DNA of 64,000 nt from Pseudomonas sessilinigenes (GTDB lineage Bacteria; Pseudomonadota; Gammaproteobacteria; Pseudomonadales; Pseudomonadaceae), in the NCBI RefSeq assembly GCF_003850565.1, contig NZ_CP027706.1, positions 5,890,001-5,954,000 of the forward strand, in the 5' to 3' direction. Each line of letters begins with the position of its first letter. Position 1 is the stretch's first letter. Below the pieces are notes generated by a model, which worked only from the letters and a program-made list of their open reading frames with translations, was not told where the DNA came from and searched no databases. The position numbers and the translations under genes are program-made. This document shows positions 8,558 to 16,806 of this stretch, one piece after another.

Positions 8558-9537
8558 ACGCCTTCCAGCCGGTGGACGATCAGGGCGCTGTGGAACAGCA
8601 GGTTCTGGACCAGGCCCTGGAGTGGCTGGTGCTGCTGCAATCGGGCATCAGCAACCCCGAGCAGCAGGCCGCCTGCCTGGCCTGGCGCCGGACCGACCCG
8701 CAGCATGAACTGGCCTGGCAGCGCCTGGCCGGCATCGGCCAGGACCTGCGCGACAGCACCCGCAGCCTGCCCGCGCCCCGCGCCCGGCAACTGTTGCAGG
8801 CTCGCAGCCACCCCGGGCGGCGCACCCTGCTCAAGGGCATCGTCGGCCTGGGCGTGGTGGCCGCCAGCAGTTGGAGCGTGCGCGAACGACTGCTGTTGCC
8901 GCAGCTGTTCAGCGACTATCACACCGCCACTGGCGAGCGCCGCCAGCTACAACTGGGCGCTGGCGCCAGCCTGGAACTGGATACCCGCACCAGCCTCGAC
9001 CAGCAGGCCAGCCCGCAGGGCTTGCTACTGCGGCTCAACAGCGGCCGCCTGTTGCTGACCCTGGGCAACGCTGCATCCGTGCAGGTCATCACCGCCGATG
9101 GCCGCATCCAGCTCGCGCCGCGCTCTCAACTGATCCTCAGCGTTGGCTTGCCGGGCATCAACGGCACCCGGGTACAACTGCTGGCTGGCAGCAGCTCGGT
9201 GAGTACCGCCCATGCCCCTGCGCTAAGCCTGGGCCCGGGCCAGCAAGTGGATGTCGCCCAACAGCGAATCGGCGCCCTGGCCGTCGTGCCCACCACGGCC
9301 AATGCCTGGACCCAGGGCCTGCTGATTGCCGAGCGCCGCCCCCTGGGCGAGGTGATCGCCGAACTCGACCGCTATCGCCCCGGCCTGCTGCGCTGCGCCG
9401 CCGAAGTCGCCGGGTTGCGGGTTTCCGGCTCGTTCTCCCTGAACCAGCCGGACGCCAGCCTCGATTTGCTGGCCAAGACCCTGCCGATTCGCATCCGGCG
9501 GGTAATGGGCTACTGGGCCTCCGTGGACGCGGCCTGA
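8554..9537 (+). CDS. FecR-family anti-sigma factor / signal transducer
   Basis: A 328-residue inner-membrane regulator. The cytoplasmic N-terminal domain carries the conserved run LAWRRTDPQHELAWQRL (DUF4880 type). A single membrane segment follows near residues 90-108 (LLKGIVGLGVVAASSW), then the periplasmic FecR domain with TGERRQLQLGAGASLELDTRTSLD and the C-terminal secretin-like part (RPLGEVIAELDRYRPG). It holds the sigma factor inactive until the outer-membrane receptor signals. The start overlaps the sigma gene stop by four bases. Confidence 0.9.
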   Translation: MNAFQPVDDQGAVEQQVLDQALEWLVLLQSGISNPEQQAACLAWRRTDPQHELAWQRLAGIGQDLRDSTRSLPAPRARQLLQARSHPGRRTLLKGIVGLGVVAASSWSVRERLLLPQLFSDYHTATGERRQLQLGAGASLELDTRTSLDQQASPQGLLLRLNSGRLLLTLGNAASVQVITADGRIQLAPRSQLILSVGLPGINGTRVQLLAGSSSVSTAHAPALSLGPGQQVDVAQQRIGALAVVPTTANAWTQGLLIAERRPLGEVIAELDRYRPGLLRCAAEVAGLRVSGSFSLNQPDASLDLLAKTLPIRIRRVMGYWASVDAA

Positions 9538-9545
9538 TTTTTCCT

Positions 9546-9578
9546 CAGTTTTTTTCAAGACGGCGGCAGTTTTTTCAA
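9546..9578 (+). promoter_or_regulatory. Direct repeat in the receptor leader
   Basis: CAGTTTTTTTCAA (9546-9558) and CAGTTTTTTCAA (9567-9578) lie 21 bases apart, two helical turns, in the 116-base gap before the TonB receptor gene. They could be part of the ECF promoter or a regulator site; nothing in the sequence settles which. Confidence 0.3.
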
Positions 9579-9653
9579 TCTCGTGCATCAAGACCAGGGA
9601 AGAAGCTGGAAAACAGCTCTGCGCCAACCCTTTCCAACCCACGGATTTTCCTT

Positions 9654-12044
9654 ATGCACATTCGCCTTACGCCCCTTGCCGCGGCCTTGCGCCCGATCGT
9701 CATCGGCCTTGTCATCGCCACCTGCAGCCCGCCCCTGCTGTCTGCGGATATCCCGTCTGTAGGCTATGACATCGCGCCAGGCAACCTGGACCAGGTGCTG
9801 GGCGCCTTTGGCCAGCAGTCCGGGACCATGATCGCCGTCGACTCGAACCTGACCCAGAGCCTACGCAGCCCAGGCCTCAAGGGCCGTTTCGCCGTCAGCG
9901 AGGGGTTGCAACGGCTACTGGCCCCACTGGGTCTTGTGGCAGTGAAAGAAGGCGAAGGCTACCGGGTTCAAGTGGCCCCCGAAGTAGCCAGCGGCCCATT
10001 GCAGTTGGGAACGACCAACGTCGTTGCCAACCAGTTAGGGACCGTCACCGAAGGCACAGGCTCTTATACACCGGGCACCATCGCCACAGCCACGCGCCTG
10101 GTGCTGACGCCACGGGAAACACCACAGTCGATCTCGGTCGTCACTCGCCAGGTCATCGACGACTTCGGGCTCAACTCCATCGATGATGTCATGCGCCATA
10201 CCCCGGGCATCACCGTGTCGACTTATGACAGTGAACGCACCAACTACTATGCCCGCGGTTTCTCTATCCAGAGCTTCCAGTACGACGGCATTCCCACCAC
10301 ACGCAGTAGCGCCTATTCGGCCGGCCATACCCTGACCGACATGGCGATCTATGACCGGGTCGAAGTGCTCAAGGGCGCCAGCGGCCTGCTCACCGGCGCG
10401 GGGGGCCCTGGCGGCACCATCAACCTGGTACGCAAGAAACCGACCAGCGAGTTCAAGGGGCATATCGACCTGGGTGCAGGCTCCTGGAACAACTATCGCT
10501 CGGAGATCGACCTCAGCGGCCCGCTCACCGAAACCGGCAACGTTCGCGGGCGGGCGGTAGCGGCGTATCAGGACAAGCAATCGTTCATGGACCACTATCA
10601 GCGCAAGACCAGTGTCTACTACGGCATCCTCGAAATGGACCTGACGCCCGACACCCTGCTGACACTGGGCGCCGACTACCAGGACAACGATCCGCGTGGC
10701 TCCAGCTGGTCCGGCAGCCAACCGCTCTACGATGCCTCGGGCAATGCCTTGAAGATGTCACGCTCATTCAACAACGGCGCCAAATGGAGTCGCTGGGAAC
10801 AGTACACCCGCACGGTATTCGCGACCCTGGAGCACAGTTTCGCCAACGGCTGGGTCGCCAAGGGACAGTACAACCATCAACTCAACGGCTATTACGCGCC
10901 CCTGGGTTCGATCACTCCCGATGACCCCGTTATCGGCTCGATCTACGCCAACAAGTTCACCGGTGAAACCACCAGCGATAGTCTCGACGCCTATGTTTCC
11001 GGCCCTTTCAGCTTTGCCGGGCGTGACCACGAGATGGTGATCGGTACTTCGGCGTCTCGTTCGCACTGGAAAGGCAAGGACTACGGCGCACCGACCTACT
11101 TCGGCAACGCCTACGATTTCTTCTCCTGGAACGGCAAGAGCATCGAGCCGGACTGGGGATCGCCAACCTCGCTCAACGATGAAGTCACCCGCCAGACCGG
11201 GATCTACATGACCGGGCGCTTCAGCCTCATGGATGACCTGAAACTGTTGCTGGGAACTCGCATAGCCAACTACCAGGTCACTGGCACCTCCGATGCCAAG
11301 GACAGCGGCAAGGTGATTCCCTACGCTGGCCTGACCTATGATCTCGATGACCACTTCTCGCTGTATGCCAGCTACAGCGAGATCTTCCTGCCGCAGACGC
11401 AGTTCCGCGACCGTAACAAGAAGATGATCGAGCCTAACGAAGGCAAGAACTATGAAGTTGGCATCAAGGGCGAGTTCTTCGATGGCCGCCTGAACTCCAG
11501 CCTCGCCTATTTCGAACTGCATGAAGAAAATCGCGCGATAGAAGACCTGGACTTCAACAAAAGCCAGGCCAATATGCTTGCCTATAAGCCCGTGACCGCT
11601 AAGACCAAGGGTTATGAGGCCGAGATATCCGGGGAGCTGATGCCCAACTGGCAGGTACAAGCCGGTTACACCCACAAGATCATGCGCGATAAGGCTGGGC
11701 AGAAGGTGTCGACCTGGGAACCCGAGGACCAGCTCAACTTCTACACCACCTACAAGCTCAGCGGCCCACTGGACAAGCTGACCCTGGGCGGTGGAGCCCG
11801 CTGGCAAGGCGAAGGCTGGCAGGTGATCAACAACAAGCCCAAGAAGACCCAGGAAAAGCTAACCCAAGATCCTTACTGGCTGGTAGACCTGATGGCGCGC
11901 TATCAGATCACCGAGAATCTTTCCACCAGCCTCAACGTCTACAACGTGTTCGACAAGCGCTACTACACCAACATCGGATTCTTCGAGTCGGCTTACTATG
12001 GCGACCCACGCAACGTGATGGTCAGCACTCGCTGGAATTTCTGA
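9654..12044 (+). CDS. TonB-dependent siderophore receptor with signalling domain (FpvA-like)
   Basis: A 796-residue outer-membrane receptor. A signal peptide covers about residues 1-31. The secretin/TonB N-terminal signalling domain follows (YDIAPGNLDQVLGAFGQQSG to about residue 115), then the plug (TPRETPQSISVVTRQ, YDRVEVLKGASGLLTGAGGPG) and a 22-strand barrel ending in WNF. The signalling domain and the ECF sigma/FecR pair directly upstream mark it as a transducing receptor that induces its own synthesis. The plug resembles ferripyoverdine receptors of the FpvA group, but the ligand cannot be assigned from sequence. The frame is open far upstream; the ATG at 9654 is chosen because the signal peptide begins there. 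Confidence 0.9.
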   Translation: MHIRLTPLAAALRPIVIGLVIATCSPPLLSADIPSVGYDIAPGNLDQVLGAFGQQSGTMIAVDSNLTQSLRSPGLKGRFAVSEGLQRLLAPLGLVAVKEGEGYRVQVAPEVASGPLQLGTTNVVANQLGTVTEGTGSYTPGTIATATRLVLTPRETPQSISVVTRQVIDDFGLNSIDDVMRHTPGITVSTYDSERTNYYARGFSIQSFQYDGIPTTRSSAYSAGHTLTDMAIYDRVEVLKGASGLLTGAGGPGGTINLVRKKPTSEFKGHIDLGAGSWNNYRSEIDLSGPLTETGNVRGRAVAAYQDKQSFMDHYQRKTSVYYGILEMDLTPDTLLTLGADYQDNDPRGSSWSGSQPLYDASGNALKMSRSFNNGAKWSRWEQYTRTVFATLEHSFANGWVAKGQYNHQLNGYYAPLGSITPDDPVIGSIYANKFTGETTSDSLDAYVSGPFSFAGRDHEMVIGTSASRSHWKGKDYGAPTYFGNAYDFFSWNGKSIEPDWGSPTSLNDEVTRQTGIYMTGRFSLMDDLKLLLGTRIANYQVTGTSDAKDSGKVIPYAGLTYDLDDHFSLYASYSEIFLPQTQFRDRNKKMIEPNEGKNYEVGIKGEFFDGRLNSSLAYFELHEENRAIEDLDFNKSQANMLAYKPVTAKTKGYEAEISGELMPNWQVQAGYTHKIMRDKAGQKVSTWEPEDQLNFYTTYKLSGPLDKLTLGGGARWQGEGWQVINNKPKKTQEKLTQDPYWLVDLMARYQITENLSTSLNVYNVFDKRYYTNIGFFESAYYGDPRNVMVSTRWNF

Positions 12045-12050
12045 CCCAAT

Positions 12051-12072
12051 CCGCCCGGCCCCCGCCGGGCGG
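12051..12072 (+). terminator. Hairpin after the TonB receptor gene
   Basis: A perfect 9-bp stem (CCGCCCGGC / GCCGGGCGG) with a CCCC loop lies 6 bases after the receptor stop codon. There is no run of T after it, so it may act as a weak or Rho-assisted terminator. Confidence 0.55.
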
Positions 12073-12158
12073 TCACTGGAGACTCGACGAAATCTCTACG
12101 ACCTTCCTGGCGACATCTGTTAAAACGCCCCTTCGATTGTTCTGTGGTGAAGCTTTCC

Positions 12159-13103
12159 ATGCCCCCAACCCTGCCCCAGCGCCTGCGTCGCCGCTGGCTC
12201 CCCCTGCTGTGCATGGCCCTGCTGATCATTGGCCTGCCGACCAGTTGCGCGGTGCTGCAGTACAAGGAACGCCAGCTGGTGTTTCGCATCGAGCCCGGTA
12301 CTGCCGGCTGGTTCCACGGCCTGCCGCAAGCGGTGCAGGAGTTGGAACTCAAGTCCAACCGCTTCAGGGCCGGACAGAACCTCCACGCCTGGTGGTGGCC
12401 GGCGCAACGCGCCGATGCGCCCGCGATCCTCTACCTGCACGGGGTACGCTGGAACCTCACCGGCCAGCTGTTTCGCATCGAGCAGTTGCACGCCCTGGGT
12501 TATTCGGTGCTGGCCATCGACTACCGGGGGTTTGGCCAGAGCCACGGCGAGCTGCCCTCCGAGGCCAGCGTCTATGAAGATGCCCGCGTGGCCTGGGAAC
12601 GCCTCAAGGTATTGCAGCCCGAGGCGGGCAAGCGCCTGATCTACGGCCACTCCCTGGGCGGCGCGGTAGCCATCGACCTGGCCGCCGAACTGGGCCGCCA
12701 GGCTGCCAACGAACAGCGTCCGGTGGCCGCACGCGGCCTGATCGTCGAATCCACGTTCACCACCCTGGCCGACGCTGCCGTGGCAGTGACCAAGACCCGC
12801 CTGCCGGTGCGCTGGGTGATGTCGCAGAAGTTCGATTCCATCGACAAGATCAGCGAAATCGGCATGCCGTTGCTGGTGGTCCACGGCCTGAAGGACGACT
12901 ACGTCCCCGCCCGCTTGAGCCAACAACTGTTCGCCGCGGCACTGCCGCCGAAAAAACTGCTGCTGGTACCCGGCGGCACCCATAACAACAGCATGAACCT
13001 GGCCGGCAAGGACTACGCCGTGGCGATCGGTGCATTGTTGAAACACCAACCCGCCACCGGCCTGGCCAGCCAACCTTCGGCCACCCGGCACGAAACCCTG
13101 TAG
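12159..13103 (+). CDS. Membrane-anchored alpha/beta hydrolase
   Basis: A 314-residue serine hydrolase of the alpha/beta fold. A basic N-terminus and a hydrophobic stretch (LLCMALLIIGLPTSC) suggest a signal anchor or a poor lipoprotein signal. AIDYRGFGQSHG forms the oxyanion side, the nucleophile elbow is GHSLGG with Ser165, and DDYVPARLSQQLF plus PGGTHNNS supply the acid and histidine. Related proteins are usually annotated as BAAT/abhydrolase or lysophospholipase-like; the substrate is unknown. The ATG at 12159 follows a GGTGA site; GTG codons at 12144 and 12147 are alternatives. The stop codon lies inside a REP-like repeat. It sits between the iron-signalling set and pchA but has no evident role in either. 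Confidence 0.8.
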   Translation: MPPTLPQRLRRRWLPLLCMALLIIGLPTSCAVLQYKERQLVFRIEPGTAGWFHGLPQAVQELELKSNRFRAGQNLHAWWWPAQRADAPAILYLHGVRWNLTGQLFRIEQLHALGYSVLAIDYRGFGQSHGELPSEASVYEDARVAWERLKVLQPEAGKRLIYGHSLGGAVAIDLAAELGRQAANEQRPVAARGLIVESTFTTLADAAVAVTKTRLPVRWVMSQKFDSIDKISEIGMPLLVVHGLKDDYVPARLSQQLFAAALPPKKLLLVPGGTHNNSMNLAGKDYAVAIGALLKHQPATGLASQPSATRHETL

Positions 13104-13140
13104 CCGCTCTGCGACAAGGCTCGCAGGGCCTTCAGCGATC
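13100..13140 (+). repeat. REP-like element at the end of the hydrolase gene
   Basis: The segment shares GCGACAAGGC...GGGCCTTCAGC with the copy at 39731-39789. It overlaps the hydrolase stop codon and sits between that gene and the convergent pchA, a usual place for such repeats. Confidence 0.55.
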
Positions 13141-13150
13141 GGCCGGTGCA

Positions 13151-14566
13151 TCACCCGGCCTGCATGCCCGGTGTGCTTGAGGTCGGGCGCAGCGCCTCGC
13201 CGATAGTCCGCAGCTTCAGGCAGGTCTCCCGGTATTCGCTCTGCGGGTCCGACTCGGCGACGATGCCGCAGCCGGCGAACAGGTGCGCCTGGTTGCCGCG
13301 GATCAGCGCCGAGCGCAGGGCCACGGCAAATTCGCCATCGCCCTCGGCATTGAGCCACCCCACCGGCGCCGCGTACCAGCCACGGTCCAGCTGTTCGTGC
13401 TCGCGGATGTACTCCAGGGCACTGGCCCGGGGCAAGCCGCCCACCGCCGGGGTCGGGTGCAGGACCTGCACCAGTTGCAGCAGCTCCACCTGAGGCCGCA
13501 GGCGTCCCAGCACCGGGGTCAGCAGGTGCTGGACGTGAGCCAGGCGGTGCAATTGCGGCTGCGGGGCGATCTCCAGCATCGCGCAGAAAGGCTGCAGCGC
13601 CTCACGCAGGGTTTGTACTACCAAGGCGTGCTCATAGCGGTCCTTGGGGCTGTCCAGCAACCGCTGTCCCAGCTCCGCATCCTGCTGCTCATGGACGCCA
13701 CGGGCACAGGTGCCGGCCAGGGCCACAGTGTTCAAGGTGCCGCGCGCCACCCGCACCAGGCGCTCGGGAGTGGCGCCAAGGAAGCAGCTGTCGCCACGGC
13801 TGAAGGCGAACAGGAACGCCTGGGGATAGGCCGCCTTGAGGTTCTCCAGCAACGCTCCACAAGGAATGTTGCGCTCGGCCTGCAGGCACACCTCCCGGGC
13901 CAGCACCACCTTGTTCAGGGCTCCGGCATTGATGCGTTCGATGGCGCCGGCGACCGTCGCCTGCCACTGCTGCGCACCACTGTCCAGGTCCTGCGGTTGG
14001 CTGCAAGCTGGCACCTGCAAGCGCGGCCCATGGGCATAGCGGGCCTGCAACAGGTTCCACTCCGCAGCGATCGCTGCCGCGCACTGGTCAACATCGGCCT
14101 CGGCCTCGATCCACAGGCTGAACAACCAGTGCTGCTGGTCGCCCTCGCGCAGCAACAGGATGCGTGGCAGCACCAGCGAGGTGTCGGCGAACGATTGCCA
14201 CAAGGCGCCACGGACAGCCTCCGGGTCGAAGGAAAACCCACCACACAGATAGGCCTTGCGCGGCCCCACCTGATGCGCCCGCTCCAGTAACTGGCGCCAG
14301 GCCTGGGTACTGGCGGCGAAACGCTCGGCGGCCGGCGGACTGATTTCCTCGGTACAACCGAAACCGGCCATGGCCAGGGCACCCTGGTCGCCGGACCAGA
14401 ACAGGCTCTGGCCGAACACCTGGCGGTTGCTCGCGAACAGCCGCAGCGGGTCCAGGCGCTCGGCGGCCTGGCTGAACACCACCAGCACCGCCCGGCCCTC
14501 GCGCCGGGCCTGGGCTTCGGCATCCTGCAACGCCCGGGTCAACCCGGGCAGGCATGCTTCATTCAT
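13151..14566 (-). CDS. pchA: Salicylate biosynthesis isochorismate synthase
   Basis: A 471-residue chorismate-utilising enzyme that converts chorismate to isochorismate, the first step of salicylate for enantio-pyochelin. The family core is intact: NKVVLAREVCLQ, LFAFSRGDSCFLGATPERLV, LAGTCARG, ALEYIREHEQLDRG and AGCGIVAESDPQSEYRET near the C-terminus, which provides Mg2+ ligands. The start at 14566 has a strong AAGGAG site and gives a length close to P. aeruginosa PchA. It is the last gene of the nine-gene minus-strand operon, and its start overlaps the pchB stop by 8 bases. Confidence 0.96.
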   Translation of the reverse strand: MNEACLPGLTRALQDAEAQARREGRAVLVVFSQAAERLDPLRLFASNRQVFGQSLFWSGDQGALAMAGFGCTEEISPPAAERFAASTQAWRQLLERAHQVGPRKAYLCGGFSFDPEAVRGALWQSFADTSLVLPRILLLREGDQQHWLFSLWIEAEADVDQCAAAIAAEWNLLQARYAHGPRLQVPACSQPQDLDSGAQQWQATVAGAIERINAGALNKVVLAREVCLQAERNIPCGALLENLKAAYPQAFLFAFSRGDSCFLGATPERLVRVARGTLNTVALAGTCARGVHEQQDAELGQRLLDSPKDRYEHALVVQTLREALQPFCAMLEIAPQPQLHRLAHVQHLLTPVLGRLRPQVELLQLVQVLHPTPAVGGLPRASALEYIREHEQLDRGWYAAPVGWLNAEGDGEFAVALRSALIRGNQAHLFAGCGIVAESDPQSEYRETCLKLRTIGEALRPTSSTPGMQAG

Positions 14567-14909
14567 CTTGCGCTCCTTGCTCCAGCCCGTGGCAGATGCG
14601 CCAGTGGCGCACTTGCTGGGCGATGTTCCAGTGGATGATCTGGGCGAACAGCGGCACCGCGAACATCGGGTCCAGTCCCGCCTCTCGTGCCCATTGCTGA
14701 CGCTGCGGCAACATCGCCGCGACCCGTTCCGGAGCGGCGATGCTCTGCTCCGTGGGCTTGAACTGTGCCGCCGCCTTGACATATGCCAGGCGCCGGCCGA
14801 GGGCCCGGATGATCTGCTCGTCCATGGCGTCGATCCCGCGGCGCACATCGTCCAGGCTGCTGCATTGCTCGGGTGTCTTCATATCGGTGTCCATCAGGGA
14901 AAGGGTCAT
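14559..14909 (-). CDS. pchB: Isochorismate pyruvate lyase
   Basis: A small AroQ-class (chorismate-mutase fold) enzyme that splits isochorismate into salicylate and pyruvate. MKTPEQCSSLDDVRRGIDAMDEQII, ALGRRLAYVKAAAQFK and PERVAAMLP match the PchB family closely. Two starts are possible. The ATG at 14909 overlaps the pchC stop as ATGA and gives 116 residues. The ATG at 14882 gives 107 residues and aligns with the start of P. aeruginosa PchB. Neither has a clear ribosome site, so translational coupling to pchC is likely and I list the longer form. Confidence 0.93.
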   Translation of the reverse strand: MTLSLMDTDMKTPEQCSSLDDVRRGIDAMDEQIIRALGRRLAYVKAAAQFKPTEQSIAAPERVAAMLPQRQQWAREAGLDPMFAVPLFAQIIHWNIAQQVRHWRICHGLEQGAQDE

Positions 14910-15685
14910 GGGGTCGAGGGCCAGCATTGCCACGCCGGCTCGCCAAGGCTGGCCAGCAGTCGGGTCAGGTGGCGCAGTACCTCGGCCTGCTGCTGGCGCA
15001 GGTAGAAATGCCCGCCGGGAAAAGTCTGGAAATCCGTGACCTGGCGGCTGCTCTCGGCCCAGGCATAGGCCTCGTCATGGTCCACCTCGCGATCCTGGGC
15101 ACCGAGGCATACGCTCAGCGGCAGGTCGAGGGTCCGGCTGGCGTCGCCGCGATAGGACTCGATCAACCGGTAGTCGTTACGCAAGGCCGGCAGGTACAGC
15201 TCGCGCAGGGCCGGGTCATCCAGGGGCGACGGCTGGCCATCGGACAAGCGCCGCACATCCGCCAGCAACCCGGCGTCCGGGCCCAGGTGCAACTCGCTGT
15301 GGCGCTGGCGATGGGGAGCCGGATGGGCCGAGACGATCAAGCGCTGCGGTGCCGAACCCTGTTGCTGCAAGCGCAGCGCGACCTCGAAGGCCACGGCCGC
15401 GCCCATGCTGTGGCCAAACAGCACCAGCGGTCGGTCTGCCAGGTCCGAGAGCGCCCGGGTGATGGTGCCGGCCATCCACTCCAGGCTGCCGGGCCAGGTT
15501 TCCCCGAGGCGCTCCTCGCGCCCCGGGTATTGCACACTGATCAGCTCGATATCCGCCGGCAGTTGGTCGCGCCAATCGTTGAAGAAGCTCGCACTGCCTC
15601 CGGCATGGGGCAGGCAAACCAACCGGCAGCGTGGCGGTCGCGACTGCGGATAACGACGCAGCCAGGCACTGGGGGGCTTTCTCAC
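14906..15685 (-). CDS. pchC: Type II thioesterase of enantio-pyochelin assembly
   Basis: A 259-residue external editing thioesterase. It removes wrong or stalled acyl groups from the carrier domains of PchE and PchF. LVCLPHAGGSASFFNDW and the nucleophile elbow GHSMG with Ser93 are typical, and GGHFYL near the end supplies the catalytic His. The start is a GTG at 15685 overlapping the pchK stop (GTGA), with a GAGGAGG ribosome site; no ATG is suitable within the conserved part. Confidence 0.94.
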   Translation of the reverse strand: MRKPPSAWLRRYPQSRPPRCRLVCLPHAGGSASFFNDWRDQLPADIELISVQYPGREERLGETWPGSLEWMAGTITRALSDLADRPLVLFGHSMGAAVAFEVALRLQQQGSAPQRLIVSAHPAPHRQRHSELHLGPDAGLLADVRRLSDGQPSPLDDPALRELYLPALRNDYRLIESYRGDASRTLDLPLSVCLGAQDREVDHDEAYAWAESSRQVTDFQTFPGGHFYLRQQQAEVLRHLTRLLASLGEPAWQCWPSTP

Positions 15686-16806
15686 AGCACACCCTCCTCG
15701 ACTTCCAGGGTCGATATCGGGCCAGCGGCAAGACCGCCCGCAAGGCTGACCCGGGTATCCGGCAGCCAACGGCGCACCTGCTCCAGGCATGCGACGGCAT
15801 CCAGCACCCGGGCCGCGTAGTGCAGGCCCTCGGGCAAACGGTCCCAATGCAGGGCACAGAAGGCCGCGACGCTGCCCGTCAGGCGCGAGCCATCACTGGC
15901 CCGCAACCAGGCGCTGGCCTGGTGCTGGCGCCCCTCACTCAGGCCGTCGATCTCCACCGCCAGCACCTGGTAAGGCTGGCGTCCCGCCACATCCAGGGCA
16001 CTGGCCTGGACCAGCGCGGCGATATTCCGGGGCGAGTGCCGCGACTCCGGAGCCGAGCCCTGGATCCGCCGCAACGCGGCCGCCAGCTGCCCACCCTCGA
16101 ACAGGTTGAAACCCTGGCCATGCCCGACCTCGAGATCGGCGAACAGGCGTTGCTGCTCGGTGCTCAGGTAGGGATAGGCCTGCACTCCGGCCACCGGCAG
16201 CCACTCACGCTCCAGCCACTGCTCGGCGGGAGCGGTGCTGCGCAGCAGCCGTCCCGCCGACCAGGCCATCTGCGCCTGGCCGAAACCATTGCCCAGGCTC
16301 AGCAGGAAGTCCTCGGCCGCAGTGTTGGACAAGCGCCCCAGGCCGCCGGCGTAGCAGCGCATGGCATCGATGCGCTGGAACGAGCGGGCCGGCAGCTGGG
16401 CGAACAGCCCGGAGAGCCCCGGCAGCATGCCCGCCGATACCAGCACCCGGCGCCCTGCCGGCAACTGGCCCGCCAGCCGTTCGTAGAGCGGATCGTCACC
16501 GCCGACGTCCAGGTAGTCGGCGCCGGCGGCCAGCGCCGCCTGGGCGACCCGATCGAGGATCCGATAGCTGGGGCCGGCGCAGTTGATCACCAACCCGCAG
16601 CCCGAGCAGAACGCCGCCAGGCTCGATTCGTCCCACAAGTCCAGGGGACAGACTTGCGCCCGTCCGCCCAGTTGCCGGTTCAGCTGTTCGGCCTGTTGCC
16701 GATCACGGCCGCCCAGGCGCAAGCGCCCGCTGTCGGCCAGCAGCAGGGCCACCTGGCGGCCGACACTGCCGTAGGCGCCCACCAGGCCGATGCTCATCCC
16801 GCTCAT
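15682..16806 (-). CDS. pchK: Thiazolinyl imide reductase of enantio-pyochelin synthesis (PchK type)
   Basis: A 374-residue NADPH-dependent reductase. The N-terminal Rossmann motif GLVGAYGSVG is near residues 6-15, and the later fold (INCAGPSYRILDRVAQAALAAGADYLDVGGDD) is that of saccharopine-dehydrogenase-like proteins. It reduces the second thiazoline ring before methylation. P. aeruginosa uses an unrelated reductase, PchG, for this step, so the presence of PchK here is one mark of the enantio-pyochelin pathway. Its ATG overlaps the pchF stop (ATGA). Function follows from family and operon position. Confidence 0.93.
   Translation of the reverse strand: MSGMSIGLVGAYGSVGRQVALLLADSGRLRLGGRDRQQAEQLNRQLGGRAQVCPLDLWDESSLAAFCSGCGLVINCAGPSYRILDRVAQAALAAGADYLDVGGDDPLYERLAGQLPAGRRVLVSAGMLPGLSGLFAQLPARSFQRIDAMRCYAGGLGRLSNTAAEDFLLSLGNGFGQAQMAWSAGRLLRSTAPAEQWLEREWLPVAGVQAYPYLSTEQQRLFADLEVGHGQGFNLFEGGQLAAALRRIQGSAPESRHSPRNIAALVQASALDVAGRQPYQVLAVEIDGLSEGRQHQASAWLRASDGSRLTGSVAAFCALHWDRLPEGLHYAARVLDAVACLEQVRRWLPDTRVSLAGGLAAGPISTLEVEEGVL

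Noticed and set aside
8871..9653. A much longer N-terminus for the TonB receptor, from the upstream open frame
   Set aside because: The upstream part overlaps the FecR gene in another frame, has shadow-like composition, and a proper signal peptide begins at the ATG at 9654.
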